DNA of 22,727 bases from a virus, in the IMG/VR virus record IMGVR_UViG_3300025168_000722, positions 1-22,727 of that record; one strand, 5' to 3'. The position numbers were made by a program, and so were the translations under genes. Shown one piece after another: positions 19,901-22,727 of the stretch (positions are counted from its first letter, which is position 1; each line of letters starts with the position of its first letter). A model generated the notes under the pieces. That model made no database searches, had not been told where the DNA came from, and worked only from the letters and a program-made list of their open reading frames with translations.

Positions 19901-21245
19901 CAGTAGGTTTATATTTTCTAAAAGCATTAAAGATATTACTTCTATGTTCAAAAATTTGATAAGTATGTCCTACATATTTATCTAATCTGTTTTTAAATAA
20001 ATCTTTTAATTCATCTGAAGCACCTCTTTTAATTCCTTTAGAATTTTTATTAAGTATGTTTAAAAGAGTATTAAACTCTGCTCTACCCTCACTTAAAGAA
20101 GTTAACAAAGCTTCAGTTTGTTTTTTACCAATACCTTTTTGATTTAATTTACTTATTATATTAGCAAAAGCTTTTTCATCAATTCCTTTTGATAAATCTC
20201 CACTTACAAGTAAGTTATTTAATTCTTTGCTGAAAGATAATTTATCTATTCCTTTAGTTTTAACTGTTTTATCTGCTACTTCTTGAACAGTAGGGAAAAA
20301 AGAATCTGTAATTTTAGTTATATTAGATACAATCTCTTTAGCTCTATAAGTATCTTTAACTTTTAAACCTTGTTTTTCCATTTCTTTTGCAAATACTTCT
20401 GCTGGTAAGGCTCCTCTAGGACTAAAAGCAGCTCTAATATATTTATCTATCCATCTTTCAAATGCTGAATTACTATAAGCTAAATCGGCACCTCTGTTTG
20501 CTAAAAGTTTAGCTGTTTTACCTATGCCATAAGCTACAGGTGTTGCAAAAATAGATTCTCCACCAAATTTAAATCTATTCATTAATTTTCTAGCAGCATC
20601 ATCGCTTCCGCTTAAACTAGAATCTCTATCTAATGAAGTAGGACCTTCAAACATATCTCCAAAAGTACCTATCGCATCATTGTCAACAACAAGAGTTTCC
20701 CCTGCGGCTCCTCCTAAAACAGCTGCTGCAAATCTAGGTTTTTTAAGTCCTTTATTTAATTTATTAACTTTGTCTAATGCTTCAGTTAAATTGTCTCTAT
20801 TATAATTTTTTGAAACTTTAACTCCTTTGGAGGTTCCTTTAGTTAAAGGATTATTAGCTTTATAAAACTTATCTCCTTTTCCAAAATCTGCATAAGCTTT
20901 ATTACGTTTTGCTTTTAAAGCTTTAGTAGTCATTTTTCTTGCAGCTGTACTAGCAACTTTAAATCCTATTCCTCCAGGAACAGCTATCTGCATTATAGCT
21001 TCAGTTAGTTTACCAATAGTATTTTCTTCAGCTATTTCTTCAAAAGGATTTATTTTATCAAAAAATTGTTCTACGTCTGCCGCAGTATTTGAATCCGCAC
21101 CAAGATCTACTAACTCTGCTCCTAAGGATACAACACCTTCAGGTATTTTAATTAAACCTGATACAAGACCCGCACCAAAAGATTTATACCAACTTGTCTC
21201 ATTATCACTTTCTGCTGAGTTTAAAGATGCAACGTATTCTGCCAT
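16980..21245 (-). CDS. giant internal virion / ejection-type protein (1421 aa)
   Basis: ATG 21245 has AGGA about 7 nt upstream, overlapping the preceding stop. Size (1421 aa, T7 gp16 is 1318), gene order after another virion-type protein, and alternating amphipathic helices with weak hydrophobic stretches (FGAGLVSGLIKIPEGVVSLG near the N-terminus; MATTLTAVPVAVTEGAKALY near residue 970) fit the large ejection proteins that podoviruses deliver through the envelope with their DNA. A Gln/Pro-rich C-terminus (TPMLPQTPMPNQN) follows long coiled regions. I see no lytic transglycosylase, kinase or polymerase motif. The ejection role is inferred from size and context; other large virion proteins are possible. 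Confidence 0.7.
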   Translation of the reverse strand: MAEYVASLNSAESDNETSWYKSFGAGLVSGLIKIPEGVVSLGAELVDLGADSNTAADVEQFFDKINPFEEIAEENTIGKLTEAIMQIAVPGGIGFKVASTAARKMTTKALKAKRNKAYADFGKGDKFYKANNPLTKGTSKGVKVSKNYNRDNLTEALDKVNKLNKGLKKPRFAAAVLGGAAGETLVVDNDAIGTFGDMFEGPTSLDRDSSLSGSDDAARKLMNRFKFGGESIFATPVAYGIGKTAKLLANRGADLAYSNSAFERWIDKYIRAAFSPRGALPAEVFAKEMEKQGLKVKDTYRAKEIVSNITKITDSFFPTVQEVADKTVKTKGIDKLSFSKELNNLLVSGDLSKGIDEKAFANIISKLNQKGIGKKQTEALLTSLSEGRAEFNTLLNILNKNSKGIKRGASDELKDLFKNRLDKYVGHTYQIFEHRSNIFNAFRKYKPTDESYKNAINVFTKNGTRTEQEARSIVDDILRQAEKVKSPKDLPDFKYISKTMEKGGSKEVFKIGLKSTSKGSASEKQALKQLFGQVEDPRFTLFNGISNLSNIARTADYIGQISLKNDQVQAKGGRGFFWKNEAAAKEAVNSGETGIEVVRMSEILGEIDATKNIINPLNAKWTTKEIGEAIKFANDIPTTFQGFVRGDKKMSGPEAGVSWFYRNLLMFPKGVSQMAKTIFSIPTHIRNFMSAGAFSAANGIIPFALENPKTFAKAFRRGIGESGLLKLGGVEAGTAANQRAYRDMLELGITNSQVQLGDMTSLIKDSAGGKNLLNNDYGLSRMFKKFKKIGEFFQGKYMAEDDTFKITNFVVELDRIVKATAKSKNMTVEAYENSIGLVKGFEKIKNGIPIRNEALWKLKQEAAEIVKNTVPNYAYVGQAVKTARLLPIGNFMSFPSEIIRTTTNIARQGVKELSHVKGEGVVRIKGSNIGLTVTEVLKDGSTRVVKNNAITNGTYGTGMKRIAGMATTLTAVPVAVTEGAKALYDVTEDEIDAMRRFVPDWSKNSTLVPIRDDDGELSYIDFSKSNAYDLMARPFRTLMSNIQEGQENGDTLLEGFTAGVGEASGEIMNPFISESIWTEAMADLVIRGGRTSEGRQLYTDQTPLGDKMAIQFMHLGNALAPSYKQGLRIGQASFGIPDKRGNELEIGPELAGFMGFRPVKIDPLDAMNFKIAGYQTGIRNARREFTGGFFGLLKGGSIDDNDVVSRYIKSNKARFEVQKEMFRDLEAAQELGNSSSELRKVFKERQLSGKTFNNLNKGRFEPYYPSKDIIKKFKEISLNLGEDNAFLSARGDLNSIKRDLKALGFDERFRADFAVGGHVESTAFTESMDNITTVLAEVDFDMQNLNLEEEFDDQIDINEYITKQEVQTPMLPQTPMPNQNVIQASVKAQATEPLNEGLTNTENALLSQEEKMIRLRQRGLA

Positions 21246-21253
21246 TTAAAATC

Positions 21254-22699
21254 CTAATTGTCTGATTGTATCATTTTATAAGGGTTGTCTTTATCAAAAC
21301 GATTTCCCTCTTGGTATGCCGACATCCCTGGTAAAATAGGTTTATAAGTTTGTTTTTTATTAATGCTTCCCCATAAAGATTCTGGAATTTCATATTTATC
21401 TATCATTTCTTGTCCTGTCATTGGAAATTCCATAACAGATCTAACTTCTGATAATTTTTCAAATACAGGTTTGTTATCAAAACCTACAGCTTGAGGTGTT
21501 AATTTAATAATTTCTTTATCCCCTTGGGATTCTTTTTCTACTACAATTTTTTCATTTTTTTGTTCAGTAGCTCCTGAACTTCCAGGTTCAAATATCTCCA
21601 CTAAAGTAGGTTCACCTTCAATCTTTTGAACTTGATAAACTTTATCACTATAAGGGTCATAATGAACAGAACCATCTCCTGCTCCATTTTTACTTGTTAT
21701 TTGATTTTTGGCAAATTTAGCTTTATCCTTAAGATCTTTTTGACTTAGGATAACACCTAAATTACCTTTAGTCTCAAATTTTTCAGAGTTAACTTCATTC
21801 CAAGTTGCAGCACGATTTGCTACATATCTATTAGTGTAATCTCCATCTTTAATAAATTGATCAGAAGCAGCTTTAATAATTGCTTTTGAATCTTCTGCAT
21901 TATCTAATTTTCTTTCAGCAGCATTGATAGCTATTGAACTTTCTTCTTGTTGTTTAATTTTTTTAAGATCATTTTCTAAACCTAAATTTGACATCTCAAG
22001 ATCATAAGCTTTTTTATCTGCAAGACTAGCTTTTGCTCTTATAGCAGCTTGTTCTTTTAGCCAATCTTCTCTATTTAAATCTTCTTTTCTGTTTTGAGCT
22101 TCTTTAGCCCATTGTTTACCTGTTACTTTTTCACCGTAAAGTCTATCATTCATTTTAGAAGCGTACGAATATTGTTTATCGTTTAAACTTATTCCATAAT
22201 CATATTTTCTACCTGCTATTTTTTCTTCATTAGCTAAAGACATTTTAGTTCCTGTCAAACCTAACTCTCTTAAGTACGCTGCTTTTTTATTAGCCTGTTC
22301 TATTAATGCTTGATTTGCTGGTCCTAATTTTGATATAGCATCACCAAAAGATGTTGCTTTAGCTATTTGAGGTCCTGCTGTTAATAAGAAAGAAGTTAAT
22401 GGATCCATTCCCCCATACTCTCCACCACCTTTTTTAAGTTGATCTATATAATAAGCTGAATCTCTTTCTTCCCCAAAATCAGGTTTTGGAAATAAATCTG
22501 CTGGCATTTTCATATCAGCTTTTGTAGTCATAACAGGATCAATATCTTCTTTTGGTAAAGGTGTGTAAAAATTATTATCAGCCTGGGTATTTAAAGTTGA
22601 AGCTTCGTTTTTATATCTTTTAATTGGATCTGAAAATTGATTAGTGTCTCCTACAAAAGGATCTTCAGCATGCATAGATCTATCTACAATACCAGTCAT
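21254..22699 (-). CDS. virion-associated protein, likely internal (481 aa or longer)
   Basis: The frame begins at ATG 22699 but stays open to the window edge, reading RGGNVGTGI just before that methionine. This glycine-rich sequence is plausibly coding, so the true start may lie outside the window. The protein is soluble and helical, with long Lys/Glu/Ala-rich coiled segments (about residues 180-270: RKEDLNREDWLKEQAAIRAK) and MTSFGD/GPANQAL-type motifs near residue 120. It stops 8 nt before the giant gene. By size and place it resembles the mid-size internal core or ejection proteins (T7 gp15-like position), but no homologous motif is identifiable. Tail or head-associated structural roles remain open. 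Confidence 0.65.
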   Translation of the reverse strand: MTGIVDRSMHAEDPFVGDTNQFSDPIKRYKNEASTLNTQADNNFYTPLPKEDIDPVMTTKADMKMPADLFPKPDFGEERDSAYYIDQLKKGGGEYGGMDPLTSFLLTAGPQIAKATSFGDAISKLGPANQALIEQANKKAAYLRELGLTGTKMSLANEEKIAGRKYDYGISLNDKQYSYASKMNDRLYGEKVTGKQWAKEAQNRKEDLNREDWLKEQAAIRAKASLADKKAYDLEMSNLGLENDLKKIKQQEESSIAINAAERKLDNAEDSKAIIKAASDQFIKDGDYTNRYVANRAATWNEVNSEKFETKGNLGVILSQKDLKDKAKFAKNQITSKNGAGDGSVHYDPYSDKVYQVQKIEGEPTLVEIFEPGSSGATEQKNEKIVVEKESQGDKEIIKLTPQAVGFDNKPVFEKLSEVRSVMEFPMTGQEMIDKYEIPESLWGSINKKQTYKPILPGMSAYQEGNRFDKDNPYKMIQSDN

Positions 22700-22727
22700 G
22701 ATGCCTGTTCCAACGTTCCCGCCTCTT

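Overview
This window looks like part of a low-GC marine bacteriophage genome: a tailed phage, probably podovirus-like. The evidence is a recognisable small terminase, an M15 endolysin with TM/exported neighbours, a phage replication set, and two very large virion-type proteins at the right end, all packed with 1- to 10-nt gene overlaps. The small accessory genes resemble those I associate with phages of SAR11 and other marine alphaproteobacteria. That host assignment is inference from gene style, not shown by the sequence. There is no tRNA, rRNA, transposase, integrase or RNA polymerase. Large terminase, portal, capsid and tail genes must lie outside the window.

Layout: (1) Bases 1-1430 are richer in G+C by eye. 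They hold the 3' end of a Gp88-like gene, a small ORF, a single-gene unit (564-914) closed by a strong terminator, and two clusters of palindromes and 7-bp tandem repeats. The second cluster runs into the 3' end of a leftward VRR-NUC nuclease gene. (2) 1832-2957 is a rightward trio: small protein, HExxH protein, small terminase. (3) 2958-3214 is a gene-free, AT-rich gap between convergent transcripts, with octamer repeats and inverted repeats. (4) 3215-8121, leftward, holds an MGME1/RecB-like exonuclease, a dense run of micro-genes of 24-60 residues (several zinc-finger-like), a second PD-(D/E)XK nuclease, and a lysis/envelope block with M15 endolysin, holin-like and exported proteins. (5) 8165-15235, leftward, is the replication operon: conserved 112-aa protein, then a promoter, two conserved early-type proteins, a hairpin, AEP primase, UvrD-like helicase, DUF3310 protein and family A DNA polymerase. 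(6) 15288-16721, rightward, is a lone SNF2-type helicase gene with its own promoter. (7) 16718-22727, leftward, encodes a holin-like 64-aa protein, an overlapping 24-codon micro-ORF, a 1421-aa putative ejection protein and a ~481-aa virion protein whose frame stays open to the window edge.

How it works together: the AEP primase, PolA, SF1 helicase and PD-(D/E)XK nucleases probably form a self-contained replication/recombination system without a DnaB-type helicase. The lysis genes sit downstream of PolA on the same strand. Three candidate promoters share one layout (TTGNNN, exactly 16 nt, TATATA). They sit before the replication operon, before the SNF2 gene and before the micro-gene cluster, suggesting coordinated early transcription by host sigma70-type polymerase. 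The least explained parts are the palindrome/heptamer repeats at 340-1146 and the 257-bp gap at 2958-3214.
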